Shown here: positions 34,989-51,180 of the stretch, piece by piece | Layout of the letters: each line of letters opens with the position of its first letter | Numbering within the stretch: position 1 is the first letter of the stretch | NCBI GenBank assembly: GCA_037178855.1 | Contig: JASJZC010000005.1 | Span: 2,542,001 to 2,606,000 of the forward strand | DNA length: 64,000 nt | Direction of reading: 5' to 3' | Source of the DNA: Oscheius sp. JU75 | Lineage: Eukaryota; Nematoda; Chromadorea; Rhabditida; Rhabditidae | Notes under the pieces: generated by a model | What the model saw: the letters and a program-made list of their open reading frames with translations, nothing else | What the model was told of the DNA's origin: nothing | Database searches by the model: none | Translations under genes and position numbers: made by a program

Positions 34989-35844
34989 ATGCAAGCCAAG
35001 ACTCCCTACAACTCAATCTACGAAGTCATTCGCGGCTCGGCTTCTATTACGACGGATCCGCCAGCTGCATCAGAATGTGTTAGTTGTCTTTTTCATCTAG
35101 AAGATTCCTTAGTGGATGTACCGAAATACTAAATTCCAGGATGACATCGTTTGTTGCACCCACGGAAAGGAGTGCGACTTTGACGACATGAAGAAGACTG
35201 GCGAGGACGCTGCCGAAAACAATAACTACGTGAATCTAGTGGATGTGGATGAGAACGAGCGTGAAAGCCTGATCGAGCACATGAAGCAAGAACTCGAGCT
35301 GTCGGACTTCTTCAATCAGAAGAAGAAGAAAAAGGCGAGAAGGAGCTCGAAGTGCGGAGCTCGCAAAGAGGAGGAGCTGTTGCCGCAAAAGGACAAGCCA
35401 CGAAGCAAGAAGAAGAGAAGCAGAAAGAGTCAGAAGAAAAAAGTATCCATCTCCGAAATTTGTCTGACGCGAGCCAAAAAGGGACATCTCTTCAAGAAAG
35501 CCTATCTTGGAGCCCGGAGCTTTTTGGAAGCCGAAACAGAGCTCAAGAAGAGATCTTCGTCTCTTGCTCTCTATCACCGCATGCCGACCAGAATCGAGAA
35601 GCTGGACTTCGACGAAGAATCACGTCTCTTCATGGTCCACAGACTCGGTCGTAACCAGTTCCGCCACTACGCCATTCGCTCCCGTTCTACTTCTGAAGGC
35701 CAGTGCACCTTCTTCGTGGACTACGGCGATCCGAGAGCCCTCGGCTACAACGATCTGGACGATCTCATCTTGGCCTATACGGACAAGAAGCGCCTCGTGG
35801 AGCAGTCGGGACCCACCCGCGTGACTTCTGAACGCCGTCAGTAA
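34989..35844 (+). CDS. Basic protein with an SH2-like C-terminal segment
   Basis: Exons 34989-35078 and 35113-35844. The N-terminal part (MQAKTPYNSIYEVIRGSASI) is followed by an acidic stretch, then a very basic region (QKKKKKARRSSKCGARKEEE, KPRSKKKRSRKSQKKK). The C-terminal ~85 residues (ESRLFMVHRLGRNQFRHYAI..FFVDYGDPRALGYNDLDDLI) resemble the second half of an SH2 domain: the hydrophobic strand, the HYAI strand, and the DLI helix. The usual FLVRES arginine strand is not evident, so phosphotyrosine binding is doubtful. A polyadenylation-like AATAAA lies at 35870. The protein is probably nematode-specific and nuclear or cytoplasmic. Confidence 0.6.
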
Positions 35845-36001
35845 TCTTGCTCGCGATGAAAAAGAATACAATAAAGCTGTCGAGAAGAGGTAATCGCTGA
35901 CAAAAAGTACATTTATTACGATAATTGGATGAAAATGGGTGAAACATTCAAGGCGAAATACATGAAGGTGGTTGTTACTAAGTAGTTGGAAAGGGCTTCT
36001 T

Positions 36002-38313
36002 CTACCATTCCTCATCGTCCGTGTAGTATTTATCATAGTGTCTGGTCGTCGTGTTCTAACAAGAAAACTTAGATCATTTCAGAAAAGAAGATTGACCTCC
36101 GGCTCTTGGACGACATTTTTCTGCTGCTCTTCCGATTCTCTGTCCCAGTATTTGAGTTCGAGCAGACTGGCCAGTTTAGCGAAGCTGGGACGTGTCAGCT
36201 GGTTCAACACAGGCTCGGATCCAGCGACCAGTCCTTGGAATCGTCGGCTCTGACCGTTATTTCCCCAGGATGCAAAGACGACTGCCTGAATAGGGAGCCA
36301 TACAAGGTCGAGACACGAAACTGACGTTATAAAGACGCTCTAGGGTGATGGTTACCGTCTTATCCAAGATGTGAGCTACTCTGACGTGTACGTGGTCATT
36401 GAGGAAGCTGCTGTAAAAGACGACCTCTTTAGCAGGGTTTGGCTGCTGATTACTGGGGAGGACGCGAAGATTTTTGATGTAGTAAACCTGTTGCGGGAAA
36501 ATCGACAGCTGAAAAAGTAGGTTATAGAAAAAAAAAAACTTATAAAGAAACGTACTCTTTCAGCTGTAGGATAGCCGACAAAGCTGATCGTTTTGACCTT
36601 CCAATTTCGCCCATTATCTTCGGAAGTGGCATCAAACATTACCATCTGAAAACTTGCTCATTCAGGAGGATAAAACGAGTAGTATCTGGCATGTAGGTGT
36701 CCAATCATAGTATTTGTTTTTGAGCTCACGAGCACAACTTGCCAGACATTGCATCAAACCCGTCTGGTCATTCCTAGAAACTGTTAGTTCAGAACTTCCT
36801 AGAGAATGCTTACCATACATACCACAGGGACTCACTGTCGTCGCGCCTTCCAGGAGACATCAGTCCGTATCCTTTCATCTCTACATTGCTCGTATTCACG
36901 TATTTTGTCGATTTGAAGCTGGGTGGGGGACTACTGTCGAATTCCCACTGAAAAGTAAACTTATAAGCTAAGAAGGAAAGCTCTTGCCGCTTTGTAGATG
37001 CCGGGACCACAGACGAGGAAGTAGGCATAAAGGCGACCTTTGCGATTGGAATTTTCGGGAAGTGTCAAGCATCCAAGCCTGCGAGTAAAGATGAGAATCT
37101 GGAGAAAAGTGGCTTTACAAAATGACCAGAAACTACTGTTTTGTTATCACTGTTCGGCACAACAAATCCCTCACATGGGTATGGGTAGGCATCACGATTG
37201 AACTTCTTCGGGATGCGATACCACTTGTTGAGCAGAATGTGAAGTTGCTGGTCGGATAGCTCATCAATAATGGCTTCGATTTCATGATCGCCTGAATTGT
37301 ACTGCTCTTTACAATTTTTCAAAGAAAATTACTTTGCTCCCAGAAATCTTGAGGGGGAGGATTTGGAGCCGGGAGAGGAAGAGAGTACGATTCGTTGTTT
37401 GCGGACGAAGCGGACATTCTGCGAACCTGCTGGACGATAAGTTTGTGCTGCGCCGAGAAAGTGAAGTCGGTGGGAGACCACGTAGGACTGCTGCTAGTGA
37501 TTCTGTCAGCCCAGTCATCGACATCCAGTAATGACGGCTGCGGGGATGGGATATCTGCCGTGAAGACAGGAGATTCCGATCGACGAACTGGAGGCGGAAT
37601 AGGCGGCGTTGGAGCATTTCGTGGTATCGAACGAATGCAAACCGGCTCCGGCGAAAGAAACCTCGTTACTTTTGCTTGTTGAGTATTCGGCTGTCTAGGA
37701 GGAGAAAGAGATCGCGGAGGAGGAGGAAGAGCAGTCGGCGGAGTCGGGCACTAAAAACGTAAGGTAGCTTCACTGCCACCAAAAATTCCAACCTGTGCCG
37801 TGTAAAAAGGTTGGGGATACCATTCCGAGGAAGATTCAGTTTCCCACTCTCTGCCCTGATAGGGTTGATATATGGGCTCTGATACAACTGAAACAAAAAG
37901 AATACTGGAGAAGCGCTCTAAGAATACCATGATAATTTGCCTCCTCCAAAGGATCCGATCCTACCTCGTATCCTATCCCATTTTTCAGGAAGCAAGCCGT
38001 ACGGTTGTTGCCAAGAATCAAACCGCAAAAACGAACAGATCGAAGCTAAAAACCTTGGATGGAAACGCGGATGAAGAGGACTAACTTTGTCAAGACTATG
38101 AAATTCTAAAAAACGATCAACTGTCTCGCGATCGTTTGTCACATAGAATTGATCATCAGAGCCTTTGATGTACACTGAAACGGGGTGATGATAAAGTTGT
38201 AGAAGGGCAATCTAACTTATTGGCGGGTTGTCATTAACAAAGTGGACCTCGCCATTCTGCTCGCCCAGCATTAGAGGCTGTGGAGGCGCCTCTCGCTCCG
38301 GCGCTCGAATCAT
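36002..38313 (-). CDS. Unrecognised large nematode protein
   Basis: The start is MIRAPEREAPPQPLMLGEQN at 38313, just after acceptor aatattcag, and the stop is TAG at 36002 after HYDKYYTDDEEW. Exons include KGSDDQFYVTNDRETVDRFL and a long Pro/Ser/Thr-rich disordered block (CPTPPTALPPPPRSLSPPRQ onward). Then follow a helical block (EIEAIIDELSDQQLHILLNK), GRLYAYFLVCGPGIYKAAWE, NDQTGLMQCLASCARELK, DATSEDNGRNWKVKTISFVG and DKTVTITLERLYN. Several exons look like globular beta-rich domain sequence, and nothing matches a family that I know. The tract of neighbouring unknown genes (32-38 kb) suggests a lineage-specific region. Confidence 0.5.
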
Positions 38314-38722
38314 TTTCCTGAATATTTTGAAATAGAAATAGATATCGAAGTGCAGAACACAAATAAAGTTAGCAAATCGGTTATTCGCATCACTTTTTGT
38401 ACTTACAGCTACGCAAATGAACTTGTTTTCCCACACAAATTGAAAGTCCACCGAAGAAGAAATCAGAAAAGGGAAGAATTATAGCCACAATATTTCATTG
38501 GAAAATACCGTAACCCGTACAGGCTGCGCGGCAATACGAATGTACTCTTTCCTCCCATCTTCCTGGGCTTGCCTCCTTCTTATCTTTTCTGCCAGAAATA
38601 CGAAGTGGAAATGTGTTTATGTGAGCAGAAGCAGATTGTACAAAGGTGTGAATGTTACAAAATATACAAACACGCTACCCGTAGCGTAGAAAAGACATGA
38701 AAACTAGATTGAGATCACTTGG

Positions 38723-39323
38723 TCAGTTTTTGAGAGAAATGAGGTAGTTGAGACCGTCGTTACTGTCCCAGTGTTCTCGGCCGTCTACGAGATAACAGCA
38801 GCAGAGCTCAGCATCTCCGTTCTGAAAACATGTTTGTTCAGTTTGACGCCTGATAAGAGTCGGAATTACCTTGAGCGGCAGAGAAGCTGTGAAGATATCA
38901 ATGTCGTCTGTAGCACGGTGGCTGTAGACAGCCATCTGGTCTTGTTTGTATTGCCATTTGTCCGCAGACCATCGAATGAAGACATTCTTGTCAAAGGCCC
39001 GGTTGTGAACAGCGAGTTGAACCAGCATGGACATGCCGCAATGACGAATGGCCGAGACGCAGATGCCACCATCTCTTGCACGCTGGAAGTACTCCGACTC
39101 GCTACGGAACGTGAAGTTCGGTAGGGCCAAGGCGACCTTCTTGGGCCTTCTGAAAATGACCGCCAGATTGTTGTAATGAAAAAAGGCTTACGGTGAAAAC
39201 GAAGGGGCTTGGTAGTGGTACCCTTCTCTGTACGGCTCGAGCTGCACGACCACGGCTTCTCCGAAGCGCACTTTTTTTCTGCAGCCGGTCGGAAGACGTC
39301 TGAGGGCCGAGCGAAGACGTTCA
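38723..39323 (-). CDS. PP1 glycogen-targeting regulatory subunit (CBM21), 5' end uncertain
   Basis: Exons 39323-39192, 39149-38870 and 38821-38723 join in frame. The first contains KKVRFGEAVVVQLEPYR, in which KVRF is the RVxF motif that docks protein phosphatase 1. The rest is a CBM21 domain: LPNFTFRSESEYFQRARDGG, VQLAVHNRAFDKNVFIRWSA and CCCYLVDGREHWDSNDGLNY, with the conserved aromatic and WDxNxxxNY residues for glycogen. Proteins of this PPP1R3 class bring PP1 to glycogen to activate glycogen synthase. The upstream exons are not settled. A plausible first coding exon (MPFQSIIHTDHVSGQIKSGP) starts at 40142, but I could not join it in frame. The intron upstream of 39323 carries a dispersed repeat. 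Confidence 0.78.
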
Positions 39324-39374
39324 CTGAAAATTCAGTTGAAAAATGTTTTGAATTCAAGTCTTTCACGTGGTCCC

Positions 39375-39425
39375 AAACCTGGCCGACGCGAACATTTAGG
39401 CCAGGTTTGCGATGCCTGGGATCCA
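39375..39425. repeat. Dispersed short repeat, copy 2 (intronic)
   Basis: Core aacctggccgacgcgaacattt then ggccaggtttgcgatgcctgg. The two outer words aacctggcc and ggccaggtt are perfect inverted repeats, so the copy can form a hairpin. It matches the block near 33690-33733 over about 40 bases. Confidence 0.5.
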
Positions 39426-40142
39426 AAAAACAAAAGTTCTCACTCCACGCCAGTACTGTGGCACCACAACACCCGTGATGAATGTGTTTATCAAGAAAAG
39501 GCGAGGGAGACAACGGGTTCTGTTGTTCTATCCCTTATTTTACACTCGTTTCCAGCAAAACACTCTTAGGCACAAGCACAGGTGTTCGCTAGTCTCACAA
39601 GCTGCAAGAACCTCTTCGCTTGGCTGCAAAGAGCTAGGAATGGCGTGATTAGCGCAACGATCAAAAACGATTTTGAAAAGATCCACGGGAACCAGAGAAC
39701 CGACGCAGCAGTTCACGTGAAGCGCAGTTGTTGAATTTTGAAGGGCATCTCGAGAGCATACACCGCGGGGGGAAGACCACTGAGACAAGTTCCGACATTT
39801 AGATAAAATGATACGCATGACTCTCTACTGTTAGTCCAAGTGCAACACCTGGCTCCTATTTTTAGGATAAACTTTTGCGGAGTCAACAAGATGACATCTC
39901 TCCCCAAGAAACGTGTACAAGATGTTGTTATCGTTATCGTGAGATTCTACCGTAACCGCTCAGCTTGTTTTGTTCAACGAGGCGATCAAGAATCTTGCGG
40001 GTACGATCTGATGATAACATGTCCCCCGTACAATTTGCGTTCTCTTCTAAATCGTCGGGAATAGATATGTTGTGAGAATCGCGGGGCCCGCTCTTTATCT
40101 GGCCCGATACATGGTCCGTATGGATGATGGATTGAAACGGCA

Positions 40143-41521
40143 TAAGTGGCGAAAAGGCCACGACTTATCGCCTTCCACGACAAAGGATATGTGCAAAAAA
40201 CGCGGTCTTTTGATGTCGCCCAGCTCAGGTATTGGTGAGAATTTACCTCTTTACACGCAGAACTGGAGAGGGGGATGTGGATTCATCCGAGGAAAATCCA
40301 GAGTCTGGGGAGAGAGGCTCCTGAGGAACAGAGACAATCGACTGAACAGTTCTTTTAATAAGGGCTAAAAAATGAAACGTACTTCGTCGAGAGACAGAGT
40401 TGGCAGCCGCAGGCGTAGTCGTACGTCCGTCATTCTTCTCTGTATGTCTACACGTGCAGTGGGCGTGCTAGAAAACACGCAGCGCGGTGGCGGTCAGGGG
40501 CGGCCCTGGGACGATGATAAGGGACGAGAAGACGAGGTCAGCGACCGGCACACTGATGAGGCCGGGAACCAGAGTGGCACTCTGCAAAGCGGATAATCAG
40601 ATAGCGGCAAAAAACGGCGTAAACATCTTGTTTACCAGATAAGAAAGAATGAGAGCAAACGAGCTACTCAAATAGCGGTTGCAATCGGTAAGTATGAAGG
40701 GAGATTAGGAGACGGTAGGAGGATTGTTCGCCATATTCTTAGAATACGGAAATTGACAAAGAATAGAGTATTTCTATAATAAACAAAAGAGAGCTATTGG
40801 TGGCTGCACATATCCGGAGGTATCGAATCGGTATAAATATGCCATTCACCCAGGACAGCTCAGCAATTAAGAGAAACAGTTGCCGATTCTGCCGGTGCAC
40901 CGATCTCTTCGATCGAGGTTACGAAGAGATCTCTGGTGAGTACGCGTGCACCGGGCAAACATCGGGAGAGAGAAAAAGATTCAAAACAGATTTGATAGTT
41001 AGTAACAAGCTGGTTTCGGAGATCAAATGAACAGAAAAAGGTTAGGAGGAATCGTGAACAAGCACAGCTGAAAGGTGATGTTATAGGCAGGTGGCTAAAG
41101 GACTGGATGCGGAATGAGGGTCCCGCAGCGAAACGGCGGGTACGGTAATTTGGAACCGCAGAGGTGGCTGCCAAATCTCAAAATCCATTCTGGTTTTTCG
41201 GAATGACGCCCAAAACGCAGTTTTCCTCGTAATGAACGAGATGATAATCGTGGGGAACGAGCAGGAAAGGTTTTCAAATGAGAAGTTGGACGCGCCAGAG
41301 TACTGTAGAAACAGACTCGTTAGAATTTTAAGCCAAAAAGCTTTTATCTTCTTGTCCATTTGTAAAAGTAACTTAACGCATAATTTTCCTAAAGATTTGG
41401 TCACAGCTGGCAAACATCAAAAAAACGTGTAAAACATCTCTCTTTACCAAATTGTTGTCTACATGATATTTTGCGGATCTTCTCTGAATTTTTGTACACC
41501 AGACTCATTCATTTTTTTAGA
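40143..41521. other. Noncoding interval with a dispersed repeat
   Basis: No credible exon. Near 41208-41275 it contains a block (caaaacgcagttttcctcgt, then acgagatgataatcgt) found again at 51112-51180. Confidence 0.4.
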
Positions 41522-43828
41522 ATGAGCGTAGAAAAGTCGGCAGCATGGCACTGCATAGACTGCAACCCGATTGGGTAAGTATTCAATTTGATTGCTATTT
41601 TAATTCTGGTTTCAGAATGGTACCCGTAGTTGCGGACTACGAGTCGTTGAAAAGTGCACTGCAAGAATTTGGCGCCGAGCCTCCGGAAGCCATTCAGGTT
41701 AGATCTATTCCGAAAATTCTATGACTTCTTTTTTCAGAAGCCACAGCAATACAAATTTCCGACAAAGGTACCAAATCCTGGGCGCTCGTGGATATGTGGC
41801 TGCCAGCTCGTCTTCGCCAGAGGTCTAGCGGAAGAAGTCAGTGTCCTCGTCTACCTGGATCAAAGAAAATACCTAATGGAAACTGGCTACGTGAAGGATC
41901 TCGACGAATTTGAGCCAGAAAGAAATGAAGAGTCAGAAAAGGAGTGGGAAGGAAGTGAAGAGCTGTCTTCAGTGGATTCAATCCTGCGACTACACGCCGA
42001 TGAACTCGTAGGTCTTGTAGAAATGTCTCCTGAAGTGGCTTTATTCAGGACTCGTCCTACACCGAACAATCGAATCAGTCGTACAATGATTTTTATGCCG
42101 AGAATCGAACCCTTGAAAACGAGCTGGGAGAATCGAGAGACTACGGCGATAGTGAGATCATCTTCTCTTCAATCTCACCCTATTTTCTGTCCAGCTCCGA
42201 TGCTTGCCAAAAATGACCATGTCCGAGACGACGTTTCCGTCAATAGCAATTTCACATCGGTGTCGCAGCTAGCCGATCTTCACGGCTTTATGAGCGGTAG
42301 TATTGTTTCTTGTTGTAAACTTTAATCGTTTCTTAGATCAAGACGGCGAGCTCATTATCGTCGAGAACGATCACGATTCATTCACTGACGACGGAAGCAT
42401 GACGGCATGGGACCGCGAGCTAGCACGATTGGCGAAACACCACGGTGTGGACCTGTCTAAAGATTTGAATACTGTTACCGAGGTGTCTTGTCAATTTGCT
42501 CAATATTTCTTCTTATAGATTCAATCCGAAATCGAGTCCCATTTGACCAACGTGTTGGTGAACCTGGAGGGTTCTGTGTCTCGTCCAGCACGCAAGAAAC
42601 AGTCAGCCCAAGATGCTGAGGTAGACTATTTGATGTAGACCACTATCTCCGATTCAGGACAAAGACTTGCAACGGCTCTTAGCCAACATCATGCAATACG
42701 TCGAAATGGTTCAGGAGCCGTCTCCTGCTCCTATCGTCCCAGACCAGTATGCTCATACTCCTTTTATAATTATTTCTTTTTTTAGACCTGTCGAAATCGT
42801 CGAGGTCAGCGACGAAGAAGAAGATCTGGCTGCTGCTAGCGTAACAAAGAAGAAGAAAAGAGTTATGAGACACAAGACTGCCGGTCTCATCAGTCTAGAA
42901 GAAATCGGGGTAAGTTGTTTTGAGGGATAATCTGATTGTCCTTTTGTGCAGCTCAGCGAAGAGAAGGACAATTTCATTCGTGCTGGAGATGTGGAGAAAA
43001 CAGGTTCCTGGATCAGTCCTATTGACTTTAACGATGAGGAATTGATGAATTGTATCGACCTACGTGCTTTCCGCACATACTTTCGCGAGAACATCAAGCG
43101 TCGAGTCGAAGAAGACAGCTATATTCCGGTGGGTCTGTTCTCTCCACTTTCTCACTTGAAGTTCAGTCCGTTACCATTGAACAACTTCATGAGGAAATCC
43201 GTGACGTCGAGAATGAGCTGGATGGTCTGAAGCTTCAGCAGGAGATGCTGAAAACGATAATCGATTCTTACTCTCTGCCGACTAATCCTGTTGAACGAGT
43301 TCTTCTTAGCTTCAGGTTCTTCCAATTTCTTGGCACAGATTTTATCACCTCGAATTTCAGACATCCTCAAAAGTTACACGGCCAACCTATCAATATGGAC
43401 GAGTCCATCATTTCCAATTACAAGCTGGCTCTTCAACAGGACGAAATCCAGATGCCGAACGAGTTCACCGATAATCTTCCACTGGAGTATGGGGAAGTAG
43501 TTGCTTTACTAATCGCTGGTTTTAGACAATTCTATCTTATTCAACGGTTTTGCAAGGATGAGCCCATTCTCCAGCTTCTGAAGAAAATCACACCCCAGCC
43601 TCCTCTTCCCATCAATATCGGTAATTTTTCTCATGGAACCCTGACTGTTTTACACCTTTAGATACCTCACAGTCTGCTTATTTCGTCAAGCGGCCCGTCT
43701 TGGACTTGCACTACAACTTGGAACCAGGCGCTTTCGAAGAGCCGACTGGACCGATGGGCGGGCATCTAACTGAAGCCTACAGTCCTGTCGAAGAAATCGC
43801 TAAGACCACTGAACTGTTTGATCTGTAA
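41522..43828 (+). CDS. Unrecognised multi-exon protein
   Basis: The ATG at 41522 follows a T-rich acceptor (atttttttag). Encoded segments: MSVEKSAAWHCIDCNPIG, YKFPTKVPNPGRSWICGCQL, AEEVSVLVYLDQRKYLMETG, an acidic block (EPERNEESEKEWEGSEELSS), DGSMTAWDRELARLAKHHGV, a helical block ending in QRLLANIMQYVEMVQ, a basic/acidic linker (VSDEEEDLAAAS, KKKKRVMRH), and a coiled coil (EQLHEEIRDVENELDGLKLQ). The C-terminal domain contains NEFTDNLPLEYGEVVALLIA and TPQPPLPINI, ending TTELFDL at 43828. Cysteine pairs near the N-terminus (CIDC, CGC) might bind metal. I do not recognise the family; coiled coils and acidic linkers suggest a structural or chromatin/centrosome role, which is only a guess. Confidence 0.5.
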
Positions 43829-47638
<3,810 letters not shown>

Positions 47639-49371
47639 ATGATCGCAGACCTCCTCCAGTTCCAAACAGACATGCTCCCATGGCTCGGAGTCGGAGCTGT
47701 CATCGCCTTCGTCTTAGCCTTTGCCATCGGCGCCAATGACACCGCCAACAGCTTCGGCACTTCGGTTGGGAGCAAGGTCTTGTCTCTCTACCAAGCCTAC
47801 ACTTTGGCCTGCATTTTCGAAACCCTCGGAGCGTGTCTTCTCGGTGAGTCCATGTCTTCCTCCTATCTAAACAGAGTTCAGGTCATCAGGTGACGGACAC
47901 AATGCGGAAAGGAGTTCTCGACCTGTCCGTCTACAACGGGACGAATTCGGAAGTGGAGCTTATGTATGGACAGATCTCGATACTTGCCGGTTGCGGCGCT
48001 TGGATGTTGATTGCCACGGCATTCAAGCTACCCGTCTCGACCACTCATTCCATCGTCGGCGCCACGATCGGCTTCTCTCTGGTCATCAAGGGCACGGAGG
48101 GAATTCGATGGGCCAAGATCAAGAGCATATTTGCCTCCTGGATTGTCTCACCCCTACTCTCTGGCTTCGTCTCGGTCGTCTTCTTCGTCGCCATCGACCA
48201 CTTCATCCTGCGACGAGCTCGTCCTCTCAATGCCGGTCTCTTCTGTCTTCCCCTCCTCTACTGCGTCTGCATCAGCTTCAACGTCTTCGCCATCGTCTAC
48301 GACGGATCCGAATGTGAGTCGAGAGTCATGACATGAGTATTAAAAAGTTCAGTTCTGGGCTTCAGCAACTTCACTCTTGTGCAATGTCTCTTCATCTCTG
48401 GAATCTTCGGGTTGGCTGCAGCCGTCGTGGTCCGTGCCTTTCTCAATCCGTGGATGAGGAAGAGAATCCTGGCACAGGATGAGAGTCCATCCAGCGGCAA
48501 GCCTCTCGTCGAACTGACTCCAGTCAACTCGCATAAGGCATCCTTGATGGACTACGAGGGCGGTGCCTTAAAGGAAAAGGAAGCTAACGGTGTCATGGTC
48601 GTCGTCTCCAATGGTACCCATGCTCCGAACACGGTCGCACCCTCCTCGTCTCTCGCCTCCTTCTTCCGTTCGGACAAGCCAGAAGACCCACAGGCGAGTC
48701 AGCTGTTCAACCTGCTCCAAGTGATGACGGCTTGTTTTGGCGGCTTCGCTCATGGAGGCAATGATGTCAGGTTGGTCGACCGAGAGAGACATTATGAAAA
48801 ACATCTCTTTCAGCAACGCTATTGCTCCTCTCGTCTCGCTTTACGTCATCTATCAGGAAGGCACTACCGCCCAGGATGCCCATACCCCATGGTGTGTTTA
48901 TGACCGGGGAAACTGGGAACGTGACCCATTATTTGATAAGAAAATTTGTCCTTTCACTGAATGCTTTGAATAAGAATCACTTCAGGTACCTGCTTCTGTA
49001 TGGAGCCGTCGGAATGTGCATCGGTCTCTGGCTCCTGGGGCATCGTGTCATCTATACTGTCGGAGAAAACTTGACCAAGATCACCCCTCCCAGGTAGACA
49101 TATAATCACTCGCGTTTCAAAAAAGATGTTTAGTGGCTTCGCGATAGAGTTTGGAGCAGCTGTGACGGTTCTGGTCGCCTCGAAGTTCGGCCTGCCAATC
49201 TCATCGACTCAATGCAAAGTCGGCTCTGTCGTGGCTGTCGGTCTGGCCCAGGCCAACCACTCTGTCCAATGGCACACCTTCCGCAACATCTGCCTGTCAT
49301 GGATTGTGACGTTACCCGTTGCTGGAATCCTATCGGCGGCAGTCATGTCTCTTTTGAACTACTTGTTATAG
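47639..49371 (+). CDS. pitr-1: Sodium-dependent phosphate transporter, PiT/SLC20 family
   Basis: Exons 47639-47843, 47882-48313, 48353-48770, 48814-48891, 48986-49093 and 49134-49371, all in frame, encode about 490 residues. The N-terminal half has the PiT signature [16 protein letters not shown] and [16 protein letters not shown]. The C-terminal half repeats both as [16 protein letters not shown] and [16 protein letters not shown], the inverted duplicated repeat typical of the family. About ten TM helices flank a hydrophilic central loop (about residues 240-320). The protein should import inorganic phosphate with Na+ at the plasma membrane; its homologues are retroviral receptors in mammals (family knowledge). 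The ATG at 47639 starts the conserved N-terminus. The symbol is a C. elegans-style assignment. Confidence 0.93.
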
Positions 49372-49794
49372 TTTTCCTTTGTTAGCTTCTCTCCCGGTCC
49401 TATCCCAGTACTTTTTTTGCTTTAAGTTCTCACCGGTAAGAGTAGATCCTTCTTGTTATCCATCTTTTGTTATTTCAACGAGTTCCAATTAATAAGTACA
49501 GGTCTCCCAGTTACATAGGACTTCTTCCATCTCTCCCTACCCTCTTCCCTTTCAACGTGCCTATCTCCCAGTCCCCTCCCCAGAATCCAACAATTTCCAC
49601 GTTATTTTCTGTATTTCTACGAACGAGACTAAAAGATTTTTTTTGAAAAATGTTTTGAACGAGGTTCTCGAAAAATTCCCAGCTCACGACTCTGACCAAG
49701 GAGAGATCGAGTAGAATATTCACAAGCGGGAAGATAAATTGAGGGATGGAACTGCAGACGAAAACGTAGCTAGGCATTGACAAGTCGAGATGCG

Positions 49795-50060
49795 AAAGCA
49801 CTTCGGCCGTAGCTGAGGACCATGTTGAGTTCCGTGTAGTTCTTGGACATCATCTCCCGCTGGGAATCTCCAAGTGTCTCAAGATACTCGGTGAAGAGGT
49901 AACTTCCGTGTTTGGCGTATTCCAAGGCAATGTAGATCTTGGTAATTTAGATTGTCTTCTCGCGTTTGGTCTCGAAGATGATGTTTACATCGTAGGCGTA
50001 GATGGTGATTCCGGCTTTTCTCTTTAGGTTAACTTCCCCACCCTTTTTGCAGACACTCGA
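49795..50060 (-). pseudogene. Decayed coding remnant of unknown family
   Basis: The minus strand reads KRKAGITIYAYDVNIIFETK REKTI, a stop (TAA), then ITKIYIALEYAKHGSYLFTE and GDSQREMMSKNYTELNMVLS. Codon-like sequence continues through the stop in one frame without an intron, which looks like a broken gene or processed copy. The family is not recognised. Confidence 0.35.
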
Positions 50061-51111
50061 TGGAACGCGCTAGAAGAGATGACATCCACCGCAGAACCCG
50101 ATCTTTTGGGAGCTTCGATGATTTTGAGGAGATCAACCGCCGAGAGCCGATCGCCTGCTGCGTCGAGATGCGAAGACCCTACCGATGCTGGTGGCTGCAC
50201 AAATCTTCTACCTGGGAAGCCTCTCGCTCGATCTGAGAGAATCCAGAAGGCCCTACTCAAGATGGCCGCTAGATCTAGGACGCCGATACAGCACAGGACC
50301 AAGATGTCGTTCGAGGATTTTGACACACATTGAGAGGACGCCGAAGTCAAAAGATTTCGCTGTCCGAAGATCCGGAATTGTCGCTCTCTTCGCATTTCGA
50401 GCCGTCCTGAGAATCTCTGAAGCCTGCAAGTCCAAGACCTTGTAATCGTCCCCGAAAGATGCTGGACTGTCATTAAGAAGTCAAAGACCGATCGAGCCGC
50501 TCAAGAAAAGAAGATTTCACGTCGTGAAGCTCGAAGACGACATGCTCTCGACTTTCTTGATGACATTTTCCGACAAGAAACAATTTCTGTTTAAGTCTTC
50601 CCCCACGGCAGGGCCGTTCTATCAATTACTCCACGATAGCCTCAGCCCTGAAGAATTCGTTCACCGAACTCGTTGGAAGAGTCTCGTTTCGAGGAGGAGG
50701 TGCTTCGGCTGCACTGGAGGCCGGCTGGGACACATCTTCTGTTATGCTCACCAGCCGATGAAGAAGCACGACCGCTTTCCAAGCCTACATTCAACCCCAC
50801 CCTCTCCAGGTTGCCTGCAAAGACAAGGAGCACCTCTAGCTCACACGGTTAGTGTTTTCGCATTTACAGTACGGAGTTTTTCATGCACCGGGTACCTCGA
50901 GACGAGTCATCTTCTGTTGCCGCGGCCCGCACCTCTTGCCTTTCTCCTCAGCTCTACTCTGAGCAGTACTACCTCTCGTTCTAGTTTCCATTAACCTTCG
51001 TTTTTGTTGTTTATCTCCATTCTCGGCTCTGTGATCCAGCAGTGTGGTATGTAAATAAATTTGTCGCCGGCTTTGCCAGATACGCATTCGAATGAAGTGT
51101 TCTCCTGCCGG

Positions 51112-51180
51112 ACGCTCAAAACGTAGCTTTTCTTGTAGTGGACGAGATGATAATCGTATGGAACGTAGAGAAAAAGTCTT
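51112..51180. repeat. Dispersed short repeat, second family, copy 2
   Basis: gctcaaaacgtagcttttct, then gtggacgagatgataatcgt, then ggaacg. Nearly the same sequence lies at 41211-41275, with about 80% identity by eye over 60 bases. Confidence 0.5.

Noticed and set aside
40372-40596. Short plus-strand frame with Arg/Gly-rich translation
   Set aside because: No acceptor, homologue or neighbouring exon supports it.
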